Source of the DNA: an uncultured Alphaproteobacteria bacterium
GTDB taxonomy: Bacteria > Pseudomonadota > Alphaproteobacteria > Rhodobacterales > Rhodobacteraceae
Assembly (NCBI GenBank): GCA_902580265.1
Contig: CACHJY010000019.1
Span: 1-24,012, forward strand
Direction: 5' to 3'
Length of the DNA stretch: 24,012 bases
Every line of letters begins with the position of its first letter. Position 1 is the first letter of the stretch. The notes under the pieces were generated by a model. It searched no databases. It was not told where the DNA came from and saw nothing but the letters and a program-made list of their open reading frames with translations. Positions 16,334 through 23,092 of this stretch are shown here, in pieces. Position numbers and translations under genes: made by a program.

Positions 16334-16354
16334 GTAAAACAAACAGTGAAACAA
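16334..16354 (+). repeat. Period-12 doublet B
   Basis: GTAAAACAA (16334-16342) and GTGAAACAA (16346-16354) are spaced 12 bases apart, close in sequence to doublet A. In codons it reads VKQT-VKQI and continues to VPIDMN. The block 16346-16375 aligns without gaps to 18305-18334 at 21 of 30 bases, with the last 11 identical. Confidence 0.5.
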
Positions 16355-16448
16355 ATCGTGCCTATTGACATGAACACGGAGATACCTAAGTTACTGTTAT
16401 TGCTGTATTTCGGTCACTAGCGGTGCAGTGTAAGGGCAGTTAACTTTA

Positions 16449-16463
16449 TCTCAGCCGCACCAT
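16449..16463 (+). repeat. Copy 2 of the tRNA-Leu 3'-end direct repeat
   Basis: An exact 15-base copy of the tRNA-Leu 3' end (see 15613), 836 bases downstream and in the same orientation. There is weaker similarity on its 5' side back to 16435 and none to the rest of the tRNA. It is therefore a displaced or duplicated attachment core rather than a second tRNA gene. Confidence 0.6.
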
Positions 16464-16505
16464 CTCAAAAGCTAACCTATTGATTTGTAAATACTTTGTG
16501 TGAGC

Positions 16506-16524
16506 AATTCATGAGGGTAGACAA
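16506..16524 (+). repeat. Copy 1 of a 19-base repeat (AATTYATGAGGGTAGACAA)
   Basis: Matches 18294-18312 at 18 of 19 bases in the same orientation, about 1.79 kb apart. The two copies flank the DUF3089 hydrolase gene and the small secreted protein gene. The right half overlaps doublet C. Confidence 0.55.
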
Positions 16525-16536
16525 GATGGTAGACAA
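16516..16536 (+). repeat. Period-12 doublet C
   Basis: GGTAGACAA at 16516-16524 and again, identical, at 16528-16536, spaced exactly 12 bases, 52 bases after the second tRNA-end copy. Its position relative to the tRNA end parallels that of doublet A. Confidence 0.5.
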
Positions 16537-16581
16537 AAATGATGCTTCTTTTCTGTGTAAATAGATGAGAATTATAATTTC

Positions 16582-17652
16582 CTAATTTCTTCGTTTATAA
16601 GCACTTAACCTTTCTAATGAATTTTTCAAAATGTTACCATAAAAGAGACCATAATCGTAGGCGTGCAAATTAAAAGCCTGATCTGGAAAAAATTTGAGAT
16701 CATCACTTTTTATTATTAAATTTCCGTTTTTGCAGGCCACACTACCAGTTAGTTTTATAATCTTTCGATCTTGCTCTTTGGTTAAATTAGAGACCTCGAA
16801 AGATCCAAAGGGCATTGCTCCCAACATTTCTTTTAAAGGCACCTGATCCCCATCTTTAGACCAAGAAATTGGATTTATACAATCTAAATCATCATCTTCA
16901 AAAAAGGGTCTTCTACCTTGAATTGTAGCGTTCCACGAAATATAACAATTGTAGTCGTTAAAAACTTTACAGCTTTCCGTTAATCTAAATTGTTGAGATT
17001 TAATATTGAAACCCAATAAGTATGCTGCTATGAGGCCTTCTCTAAATTTTTTATCACTTTCGTATTCATAAATAAGGCGTCGAAGCAAATGAGTTCCTTG
17101 ACTGTGCCCAACCAAAAAAAACCCCCTATCCAAATTCTCTTCCAAGAATACTTCAAATGCTTCCTTGACGTCTGAGTACGCCAAATTTATTGCTTGCAAT
17201 TGTTTTTCACCATCATGGGGCACATTTGAAAAAGCGTATCTATTTGCCTGTCTATAGTGAGGAGCATAAATGTCACAACAGGCGGAAAAGGCTGATGCTT
17301 GATTAATCAAAAGCAGATTTTCTACGACTGGTTGAGCAACGTATTGTTTCTTTGGGTTCCAATTTTCTCCCTTGTAAGTTGTTGGGTGTAAATAGAATAT
17401 CGCACCCTGTTTTGAAGATTCTATAAATTCCGCAAAAAGAGCGGGCACATATTTTTCTATATTGTTTATTTTGCCAAATGAATACCAATTGGCTGGCTCT
17501 TTATAATCTATTTTTGTGGAACTTTCGATTGGTGAAGTTGGTCGTGGTATAAATTGACCAAAGGATTTTGAAGAAAAGTAAAACCCTAAAAAAGCTAAAA
17601 CGAAAATCACGCTACAAATGCTTACATTATGCTTGCAAATATCTTGGTTCAT
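16582..17652 (-). CDS. DUF3089-like alpha/beta hydrolase, exported or membrane-anchored
   Basis: Counted from the ATG at 17652 the protein has 356 residues. A hydrophobic N-terminal segment (about 11-30, ICSVIFVLAFLGFYFSS) acts as signal or anchor, which puts the enzyme in the periplasm. The DUF3089 pattern is clear: AIFYLHPTTYKGENWN early, then CDIYAPHYRQA, and the nucleophile elbow GHSQG at 182-186 with Ser184. The final His is probably in NLHAYDYGLF near the C terminus. Eight cysteines hint at disulphides in the exported part. The substrate is unknown; DUF3089 proteins are esterase-like. A TTG at 17691 would extend the frame by 13 codons; neither start has a good ribosome site. The gene stands alone between two copies of the 19-base repeat. 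Confidence 0.82.
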   Translation of the reverse strand: MNQDICKHNVSICSVIFVLAFLGFYFSSKSFGQFIPRPTSPIESSTKIDYKEPANWYSFGKINNIEKYVPALFAEFIESSKQGAIFYLHPTTYKGENWNPKKQYVAQPVVENLLLINQASAFSACCDIYAPHYRQANRYAFSNVPHDGEKQLQAINLAYSDVKEAFEVFLEENLDRGFFLVGHSQGTHLLRRLIYEYESDKKFREGLIAAYLLGFNIKSQQFRLTESCKVFNDYNCYISWNATIQGRRPFFEDDDLDCINPISWSKDGDQVPLKEMLGAMPFGSFEVSNLTKEQDRKIIKLTGSVACKNGNLIIKSDDLKFFPDQAFNLHAYDYGLFYGNILKNSLERLSAYKRRN

Positions 17653-17860
17653 ATTATGAACTATTTTATTGCTTTTTGTATTTTTGTCCAATAAATACGA
17701 TATATAAACTTATTCTGCTCCTTAAGTTAATTAACAGTATGATTTATTTAAAAAATTTTAAGCCAAAATGACGGTTTTTAGTTTTAAAAAAGCTATTTGC
17801 TTTTTAAAAATAATATTGTAATGTCGAGGTTCAATATTTGAACTTATGGAGGATTTCATC

Positions 17861-18118
17861 ATGAAAAAGCTTAGTTTGGCAATTATTAGTTTTGTATTTG
17901 TTGGCTCACAGGCCTTTGCTGGAGGAGATTGCGCATCCAAGTCAGCTGCATTTGATTCAAAAATAAAAAAAGCGATAGAGATGGCATCCTTAAGTGACGA
18001 AACAGTCTTGAAATTACAAAAGTTATCTGCTGATTGTCACTACGAGTATAATATTGGTATGTCTACATACCAAACAAACTCATGTAAGAAAGCCCTTGAC
18101 TTGGTAAAAATCAATTAA
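17861..18118 (+). CDS. Small secreted protein, unrecognised
   Basis: An 85-residue protein with a strong ribosome site (TGGAGGA, 17847-17853) eight bases before the ATG. The N terminus is a textbook Sec signal peptide: MKKLSLAIISFVFVGSQAFA, with cleavage after AFA. The mature part is about 65 residues, mostly helical in pattern, with three cysteines (one right after the signal, one in the middle, one near the C terminus). I recognise no family. It is divergent from the DUF3089 gene and precedes a long inverted repeat. Confidence 0.75.
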   Translation: MKKLSLAIISFVFVGSQAFAGGDCASKSAAFDSKIKKAIEMASLSDETVLKLQKLSADCHYEYNIGMSTYQTNSCKKALDLVKIN

Positions 18119-18182
18119 GCCCTAGAGAAGCCCAAGCAATCTAAAGAAAATGGCTCTAGGGTGTATAATTATCATTACTAAA

Positions 18183-18237
18183 ATTAACTCTTTGAATCTG
18201 TAAGCTTCTGATCAAAGTGTAGGTTCAAAGAATTAAT
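18183..18237. repeat. Long imperfect inverted repeat
   Basis: ATTAACTCTTTGAATCT (18183-18199) pairs with AGGTTCAAAGAATTAAT (18221-18237) along 17 positions, with only two G-T pairs, around a 21-base loop. No T run follows on either strand, so it is not a standard terminator. It may be a structured RNA, a recombination site or an operator. Confidence 0.6.
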
Positions 18238-18293
18238 GCTGATCAGCTGAACATTTAAAGGAAAACACTGATTTTAAAGCGTTTTATGTCAAA

Positions 18294-18312
18294 AATTTAT
18301 GAGGGTAGACAA
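18294..18312 (+). repeat. Copy 2 of the 19-base repeat
   Basis: Matches 16506-16524 at 18 of 19 bases. Here GTAGACAA occurs once only, and the following 22 bases align to doublet B's downstream flank rather than to doublet C, so the copy looks like a hybrid of the two other remnants. Confidence 0.55.
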
Positions 18313-18515
18313 ACATGTGCATCTTGACATGAACTGCTCTATGCATTGGTGGCCGTACTTCCATACGCAAATAAGCATTTAGGTAGATCAAAAGCGGTTA
18401 TATTTGAAGTTTAAGTTGTGTCTTTTCTCATTTTAGTATAGATAACTCCTAGTTTTATTTTTCGCATATAAGAAAAATATAATTTCTCTAAACTTTAACA
18501 AATAGGACAAACATA

Positions 18516-18722
18516 ATGGTAAATGGGACAGTTAAGTGGTTTAATACTAATAAGGGATATGGTTTCATAGAACCCGATAATGGCGGGAAAGATGTGTTTG
18601 TACATATAAGCGCTGTAGAAAAATCAGGTTTGAAAACACTTTTAGAAAACCAAAACGTCACTTTTGAAATAAATCAAGATAAGGGTAGATTATCTGCTGC
18701 CAACATTAAAATGATAAGTTAA
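18516..18722 (+). CDS. Cold-shock domain protein (CspA family)
   Basis: A 68-residue single cold-shock domain that binds single-stranded RNA or DNA, usually as an RNA chaperone. The N terminus is [12 protein letters not shown]1 is KGYGFIEP (13-20) and RNP2 is VFVHIS (27-32), with the aromatic residues in place. The length is normal for the family. AGGAC about nine bases before the ATG is the ribosome site. The gene stands alone; the AT-rich leader is consistent with the long structured leaders of csp messages, but I cannot show a thermosensor. Confidence 0.95.
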   Translation: MVNGTVKWFNTNKGYGFIEPDNGGKDVFVHISAVEKSGLKTLLENQNVTFEINQDKGRLSAANIKMIS

Positions 18723-18905
18723 TCTTTATAAACAAAATTTAAAATGTTGGTAAATCAACAGTCACTCGTATTTTGATACGTAAATGTTAAAAACTCGTGA
18801 AGAAGAAGTAGCGGCTTTTCATTAAAACAGGGTTACTCAAAAAAATATCTTGAAGGTTATTGTCGGGAGTTCTCAAAAAGTTATTAGTAGTTATTCAAAC
18901 TAAAT

Positions 18906-18938
18906 TGCTGAAATACCACTAAATAGATAATTTCAGCA
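18906..18938. repeat. Inverted repeat between csp and the next gene
   Basis: TGCTGAAAT (18906-18914) and ATTTCAGCA (18930-18938) form a perfect nine-base stem with a 15-base loop. It is followed by GTTTGCC, so it is a poor intrinsic terminator. The 18723-19022 gap shows nothing else beyond AT-rich sequence and a short GTATTTTGATAC dyad near 18769. Confidence 0.4.
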
Positions 18939-19022
18939 GTTTGCCTGGGTCAAAAATTAGTATATAAATATGCTGAACAACTTTCTTTTAAATGAACTTT
19001 GCGGTATTTAAAAAATTTAGTA

Positions 19023-19289
19023 ATGAACCTCTTTCATATACTCTTAATAACTTTTCTTTTCGTTAAGCCAGGATATACAGGATCAGTATCTGAGCAAAAA
19101 GTGCATGATAGCCCAATTACTTCTGGCGAATGTTTAGAGGTTCTTGAGAAAGGAAATTTTATGCCCAAAGACCATGCAGATTTTTATCGCATTGTTCACA
19201 GTGGTCATTTATACGTGGTGACAATAAAGTACATGGGATTAATTAAACACTATAGTTGCGACGTCAAAATCAAGCTTGTTAGAAATTAA
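19023..19289 (+). CDS. Small secreted protein, unrecognised
   Basis: From the ATG at 19023 the protein has 88 residues. The N terminus NLFHILLITFLFVKPGYTG is a signal peptide with cleavage near residue 20. The mature part contains two cysteines (GECLEVL and YSCDVKI) that could form one disulphide, and a strand-rich middle (HLYVVTIKYMGLIKHY). A TTG at 18999 would add eight codons and weaken the signal, so I prefer the ATG although no clear ribosome site precedes it. No family is recognised. A short imperfect hairpin (GCTCTC 19293, GGGAGC 19313) follows and may end the transcript. Confidence 0.55.
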   Translation: MNLFHILLITFLFVKPGYTGSVSEQKVHDSPITSGECLEVLEKGNFMPKDHADFYRIVHSGHLYVVTIKYMGLIKHYSCDVKIKLVRN

Positions 19290-19388
19290 AGAGCTCTCGA
19301 TTAAAATATCTTGGGAGCATTTAATGTATAACTAAAGACCACAATATTTGCTAATCACAAGACATATAAAAAATTAATGTATTCTCAC

Positions 19389-19613
19389 TTAGAAAATATC
19401 TTTAAGAATGATGTTTCTACTGGACTCGATAAATGGGCTAATATCTTTCAGTTCTTTAATTATGCTTTCCCTAAAAAAATCAATCTCTTTTTTTAACACT
19501 CCATCTCGCTTCGCGTTCCAAGAATAATCTGCCTTTAAATATCTGGTGGGTGAACGAATTTTAATTACCAATGCTCTTTTTTTTAGGAAATTTAAATGGT
19601 AATACGAATACAA
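19389..19613 (-). CDS. Possible small ORF, doubtful
   Basis: A 74-codon open frame with a charged, plausible C-terminal part (ends ISPFIESSRNIILKDIF). It has only a TTG as start and no ribosome site, and I recognise nothing in it. It fills most of the 387-base gap between the small secreted protein and the gluconate cassette. It could be chance or the remains of a gene. Confidence 0.2.
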   Translation of the reverse strand: MYSYYHLNFLKKRALVIKIRSPTRYLKADYSWNAKRDGVLKKEIDFFRESIIKELKDISPFIESSRNIILKDIF

Positions 19614-19676
19614 AAATCTTTTAACGATTAAATTTATTTATCATACTATTAATCTCAAATACTTGATCGTCTAATT

Positions 19677-20534
19677 ATGTACAATGCAGAACTGATATTA
19701 AACAAAAATAACTTTCTAGGTGAATCACCGGTTTGGGACGAAAAGAGAAAAGTTTTTTTTTGGCTAGACATATATGAGAAAAACTTTCATTCTTTTGATC
19801 CTGCAAAAAGAAACTGTGTTGTTACAAATTTAAGTTTTTATACAGGAGCTTTTTCATTAACAACTAAACAAGAACTACTCTTTGCAACAAACCAGGGAGT
19901 AAAATTTTTGAATAACTTTAAAGTAATCAAAACCATTGATGTACCGGGATTTGATCCTGCTCTTTGTAATATGAATGATGGAAAGTGTGATAAATCGGGG
20001 AATTTCCTTTTTGGTTCAATGGATAAATCAGAGAGCAAGCCTGTTGGTGCTCTTTATCGGCTAAATAGTAAACACGAAATAGAGACTCTTCTGTCTGGTG
20101 TAGTAATTGCTAATGGCCCGGCTTTTTCAACAAATGGAAAAACAATGTATTTTTCAGACTCATTCAATCGGACGGTACTTAAATTCAACTACCAATCAAA
20201 TAAAAATTTTGACGATAACTTTGAGATTTTTCTGAAATTTGATCAAAATGAGGGTATACCAGATGGATTGTGTGTAGACTCACAGGATCGATTATATGTT
20301 GCTATGTGGGGTGGTAAAAAGATAAATGTTTTTAATATGTTTGGTGAAAAAGTTTCAAAGGTAAAGGTTCCCACACCCAACGTGACCAGTTGTACATTTG
20401 GAGGAACTGGACTGAATAAGCTTTATATTACTACAGCAACAAAGAATCTGGCTAATCCAGACAAGTTTGCTGGTGGTTTGTTCTTTACAACTATTGATAC
20501 TAAAGGAACTCCAGCGGATCGTTTTTCACTTTAG
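19677..20534 (+). CDS. SMP-30 / gluconolactonase family protein
   Basis: A six-bladed beta-propeller lactonase, predicted to open glucono-1,5-lactone or a similar sugar lactone to the acid, with one divalent metal. The 285-residue length is normal. The metal ligands of the family are visible: Glu16 (LGESPVWDE), Asn146 (IANGPAFS) and Asp196 (IPDGLCVD). NMNDGKCDKSGNFLFGSM is the conserved substrate-side strand. There is no signal peptide, so it acts in the cytoplasm. It lies 14 bases before gnd and begins a three-gene run that ends in gluconokinase, which supports a gluconate-forming role. The ATG lacks a clear ribosome site. Confidence 0.9.
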   Translation: MYNAELILNKNNFLGESPVWDEKRKVFFWLDIYEKNFHSFDPAKRNCVVTNLSFYTGAFSLTTKQELLFATNQGVKFLNNFKVIKTIDVPGFDPALCNMNDGKCDKSGNFLFGSMDKSESKPVGALYRLNSKHEIETLLSGVVIANGPAFSTNGKTMYFSDSFNRTVLKFNYQSNKNFDDNFEIFLKFDQNEGIPDGLCVDSQDRLYVAMWGGKKINVFNMFGEKVSKVKVPTPNVTSCTFGGTGLNKLYITTATKNLANPDKFAGGLFFTTIDTKGTPADRFSL

Positions 20535-20548
20535 CGAGAAAGTAGACA

Positions 20549-21889
20549 ATGAATCAAAAGAAATTAATTAGATTTTTCGGCCTTGGTAAAATGGGTAAGG
20601 CATTGGTCTATAATTTGATTTCGAGTCACTACAGGATCCAAGCATTTGATAAAGCTAATCATAAAATAGAGCTGCAACACGATAACTTAAAAATCTTAAA
20701 ACATGTGAATGATATGTTTGTCACCCGGGAGGACAGAAATATTTTTATGCTTTGTATCCCAGAAGGCCAAGATTTGGATGACTTGATAAATCTTTTAATT
20801 TTGAAACTTGAGAAGGGAGACATTGTTATTGATTTAGGGAATTCCAATTTTTTCAAGACGATTAAAAGATCAAAGAGATTTGCAAAGCAAGGGGTTGATT
20901 TAATAGACTTTGGGGTTTCAGGTGGGCCAATTGGAGCCCTTTCTGACCCCTCAATTATGATAGGATGTTCGTCCGAACATTCATGGCCTTTTGTAAAAAT
21001 GTTGGCTTCAGACTTAAGTAAATCAAGTGGAATACAGCCCTCATCCTTAGTTGTTGGACCTGCAGGCGCTGGTCATTTTGTAAAGATGATACACAACTCA
21101 ATAGAATATGCAGTAATGCAAATGCTTGCAGAAACAGTTATACTTTATGAAAAATCAATTATCGATTGTGTATGGAGTGACCTAGTCGAATGTTTGAGGT
21201 GTAGCAAAGTAATGAGCTACCTACTTGAGATAACTATTAGTGGCTTTGATGACCAGAAAAAAGTTAGAAAATCATTTAAAAAATATCAAAACTCAAAGAT
21301 AAAAGTTAACCATAATGGAACTGGGGTGTGGGCAATGATATATGCATATGAGAATAATATCCCAATGCCTTCAATAGCTCGAGCAGTTGAACATCGCTTG
21401 CTTTCCGGGTCTTCATTCTCAAATCAGATTTATGGGCCTAGTGATTGTCTTGAAGACTACAAGGGTATTCAGCTTTCAAAGGAAACTTTTGTAAAGTTAC
21501 TAGAGTTAGCAATTCTAAGTGCATTCATTCAAGGACTAAGTGCTTTCCAGAGATCAGATCATACCTTTAATTCAAAAATTAAACCAAAAATTGCATTGAA
21601 CATTTGGAAAAATGGGTCAGTTTTACGGGGAGATATGTTATCCTTGCTTTTATCTTTTGAACAAAAATTTTTATCTACTGGGATTCTGAAAGGATCTGCC
21701 AAAGCTGATCATTTTATTAGAGAAAGAATAGAGGAATTTGTTCCTTTAAAAAGCGAGATAAACATTTTAGCCCGATTTAGCCCCTGTCTTTTATCGGGAA
21801 TAAGCTTCTTCTTAGATAATAAAGATAACAATAGTATAAGTACTATAATTAATAAGCAGCGTTATATTTTTGGTGGACATAGGGTGTAA
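20549..21889 (+). CDS. gnd: 6-Phosphogluconate dehydrogenase (decarboxylating), divergent and short at the C terminus
   Basis: Oxidises 6-phosphogluconate to ribulose-5-phosphate and CO2 with NAD(P). The nucleotide-binding motif is GLGKMG (11-16). The substrate loop is VSGG (124-127), and the catalytic segment GAGHFVKMIHNSIEY holds Lys179, Asn183 and Glu186. The family's C-terminal helical part has NGTGVWAMIYAYENNIPMP. Two things are unusual. The normal SGGEEGA stretch reads SGGPIGA. The protein stops two residues after the FGGH that carries the substrate-binding His (444), so the usual tail of some 15 residues is missing. The length is 446 residues against about 468. It follows the lactonase gene by 14 bases, with GAGAAAG as ribosome site. 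Confidence 0.93.
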   Translation: MNQKKLIRFFGLGKMGKALVYNLISSHYRIQAFDKANHKIELQHDNLKILKHVNDMFVTREDRNIFMLCIPEGQDLDDLINLLILKLEKGDIVIDLGNSNFFKTIKRSKRFAKQGVDLIDFGVSGGPIGALSDPSIMIGCSSEHSWPFVKMLASDLSKSSGIQPSSLVVGPAGAGHFVKMIHNSIEYAVMQMLAETVILYEKSIIDCVWSDLVECLRCSKVMSYLLEITISGFDDQKKVRKSFKKYQNSKIKVNHNGTGVWAMIYAYENNIPMPSIARAVEHRLLSGSSFSNQIYGPSDCLEDYKGIQLSKETFVKLLELAILSAFIQGLSAFQRSDHTFNSKIKPKIALNIWKNGSVLRGDMLSLLLSFEQKFLSTGILKGSAKADHFIRERIEEFVPLKSEINILARFSPCLLSGISFFLDNKDNNSISTIINKQRYIFGGHRV

Positions 21890-21919
21890 CTGATCAAGAA
21901 AAAAAAAAAAATACTAATA

Positions 21920-22384
21920 ATGGGAGTTGCAGGGTCTGGAAAAACAACTTTAGGGAGATTGGTCTCAGAGGCAATAGGTGGGACTTTTATAGATGCTGAT
22001 AGTTTTCATACACGGGAAGCCATTTCAAATATGAAAGATGGAATTCCCCTAACAGAAGAAATTAGGAAAAAATGGCTAATGAGACTCTTTGGACATCTAT
22101 CTAGTTTTCAAAAAAAAGATATTCTTATTTGTGCGTGCTCGGCATTATCGTCAGTATCTCAAAATAAGTTTAAATCTTTAGGGTTTTATACAGTTTTTTT
22201 AGAAGGCGATTATATTACGCTTGAGAAGAGAATAAAAGATAGACAAGGTCATTTTTTCCCACATGAACTTCTATTGGATCAACTTAAAAAATTAAAAAAA
22301 CCGGATGCAGATTTAATTCTTAATATAAAATTATCTCCCGACAAATTAGTGAGAGAATTATTAAAGCACATTATTACTGAATAA
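21920..22384 (+). CDS. gntK: Gluconokinase
   Basis: Phosphorylates gluconate to 6-phosphogluconate, the substrate of the preceding gene. P-loop MGVAGSGKTT (residues 1-10), then DADSFHTREAISNMKDGIPL (the gluconate-binding region), CACSALS and RQGHFFPHELL are all family motifs. The ATG chosen here starts right at the P-loop. The family normally has a strand before it, and the in-frame codons upstream (from CTG at 21890) read LIKKKKKILI, which would be that strand. No ATG, GTG or TTG exists between the gnd stop (21887-21889) and 21920. The real start may therefore be CTG 21890 or another non-standard codon. A run of 13 A (21899-21911) lies in this segment. Identity is firm; the start is not. Confidence 0.9.
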   Translation: MGVAGSGKTTLGRLVSEAIGGTFIDADSFHTREAISNMKDGIPLTEEIRKKWLMRLFGHLSSFQKKDILICACSALSSVSQNKFKSLGFYTVFLEGDYITLEKRIKDRQGHFFPHELLLDQLKKLKKPDADLILNIKLSPDKLVRELLKHIITE

Positions 22385-22451
22385 ACTTAGCCACTTTGGA
22401 GTTCGAACGTAATCTATTAAAACAAAAATAAGAAGGTTGGTTTTATTTAAC

Positions 22452-22751
22452 TTAAATTGGATTTGTCTTTTTACCGTATTCATGTAAAATTTCACCATCG
22501 AAGGTAATTACATCAACTTTAAAGTCATACTTTTCCCGCCATTCATTTGCTCTTCTTAATATCTCTTGAGCCCCTTCTTCGGTTTCAACAATAGAAAAAT
22601 ATAGTAGTGAAGTTGCACTTGCTCTTACGTAGGTCGCTTCAAGAAGACCACATTCATCCAAAGAGCTTGCAAACTCTTTGTGAAGAGCAAAATATTTATC
22701 GAAGTCTTCTTCCGAAAAAAAGTTTATAATATTAGTTCTAGCTACAGCCAT
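22452..22751 (-). CDS. Small protein with alpha/beta-barrel-like pattern, unrecognised
   Basis: A 99-residue protein without signal peptide or membrane segment. The alternation of strands and helices (NIINFFSEEDFDKYFALHK, then TSLLYFSIVETEEGAQEILR, then DFKVDVITFDGEI) looks like a ferredoxin-like or dimeric alpha/beta-barrel fold; this is inference from pattern. Its N terminus resembles that of the 100-residue gene at 23093-23395 (both IIN-FSxED), which suggests paralogy. It is convergent with the gluconokinase gene. No ribosome site is clear; TATATAAAT lies about 10-20 bases before the ATG. Confidence 0.65.
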   Translation of the reverse strand: MAVARTNIINFFSEEDFDKYFALHKEFASSLDECGLLEATYVRASATSLLYFSIVETEEGAQEILRRANEWREKYDFKVDVITFDGEILHEYGKKTNPI

Positions 22752-22789
22752 CTTTACTATTTATATAGAAAATTTCTTTTATTTAATTT

Positions 22790-22963
22790 TCAAATATGAT
22801 CTACCCTCTCCAAATCACAAACACTGACAATATCTCTCCAAACTTTATTATCTTTCCATAATTGCACATTGGCGGTTTCCCATTTTTTACCTTCATGCTC
22901 TATTAATGCGTCCCTCCATGCCAATAGATCTTTATTTTCAATCAGGCTTTTATTATATGTCAT
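22790..22963 (-). CDS. Very small protein (57 residues), unrecognised
   Basis: An ATG at 22961-22963 opens 57 codons that end in TGA. The protein begins MTYNKSLIENKDLLAWRDAL and includes HEGKKWETANVQLWKDNKVW, with three tryptophans in a short charged helical sequence. A GAGG lies 13 bases upstream, rather far for a ribosome site. Upstream the start also overlaps the stop of a three-codon ORF (ATGAATAAATGA). It fills the space between two small genes on the same strand. I do not recognise it. Confidence 0.5.
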   Translation of the reverse strand: MTYNKSLIENKDLLAWRDALIEHEGKKWETANVQLWKDNKVWRDIVSVCDLERVDHI

Positions 22964-23092
22964 TTATTCATTAGCACCTCTAAATTTCCTTTTCATTTCT
23001 CATAATTTTTTTATTAGCCTTCTCAAAAGTTGTTTTGTGAAAATTTTTCTAATTTATTGCATATCCAGCAATACAGTTTTATGTATTATCGT

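Larger units (their letters stand above)
16218..16581. other. Gene-free stretch holding element remnants
   Basis: These 364 bases contain no plausible gene. In order they hold a GC-rich inverted repeat (ACCCAC 16295-16300, GTGGGT 16313-16318) unlike the AT-rich surroundings, doublet B (16334-16354), the word TTGACATGAAC (16365-16375, repeated at 18324), the second tRNA-Leu 3'-end copy (16449-16463), a 19-base repeat (16506-16524, repeated at 18294), and doublet C (16516-16536). An 18-codon open frame at 16511 begins MRVDKMVDKND and ends at TAG. This density of repeats suggests a decayed integration site. Confidence 0.55.
18119..18515. other. Gene-free stretch with inverted repeats and element remnants
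   Basis: Nearly 400 bases without a gene. It holds a hairpin after the preceding gene (CCCTAGAG 18120-18127 with CTCTAGGG near 18153-18160), a large imperfect stem (18183-18237), the palindrome GCTGATCAGC (18238-18247), the second copy of the 19-base repeat (18294-18312) and the word TTGACATGAAC (18324-18334). The last 100 bases are AT-rich. TTGTGT (18416) and TAGATA (18439) at 17-base spacing are a weak promoter candidate for the cold-shock gene, giving a leader of about 70 bases. Confidence 0.5.

Noticed and set aside
16365..16375. TTGACATGAAC at 16365 and 18324 as promoter -35 elements.
   Set aside because: TTGACA is present, but no acceptable -10 element follows at 16-18 bases in either place. 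The shared context is better explained by homologous remnants.
15613..18334. A functional prophage or integrative element behind tRNA-Leu.
   Set aside because: No integrase, excisionase, phage structural or conjugation gene is visible, only attachment-like repeats. I report it as a remnant instead.
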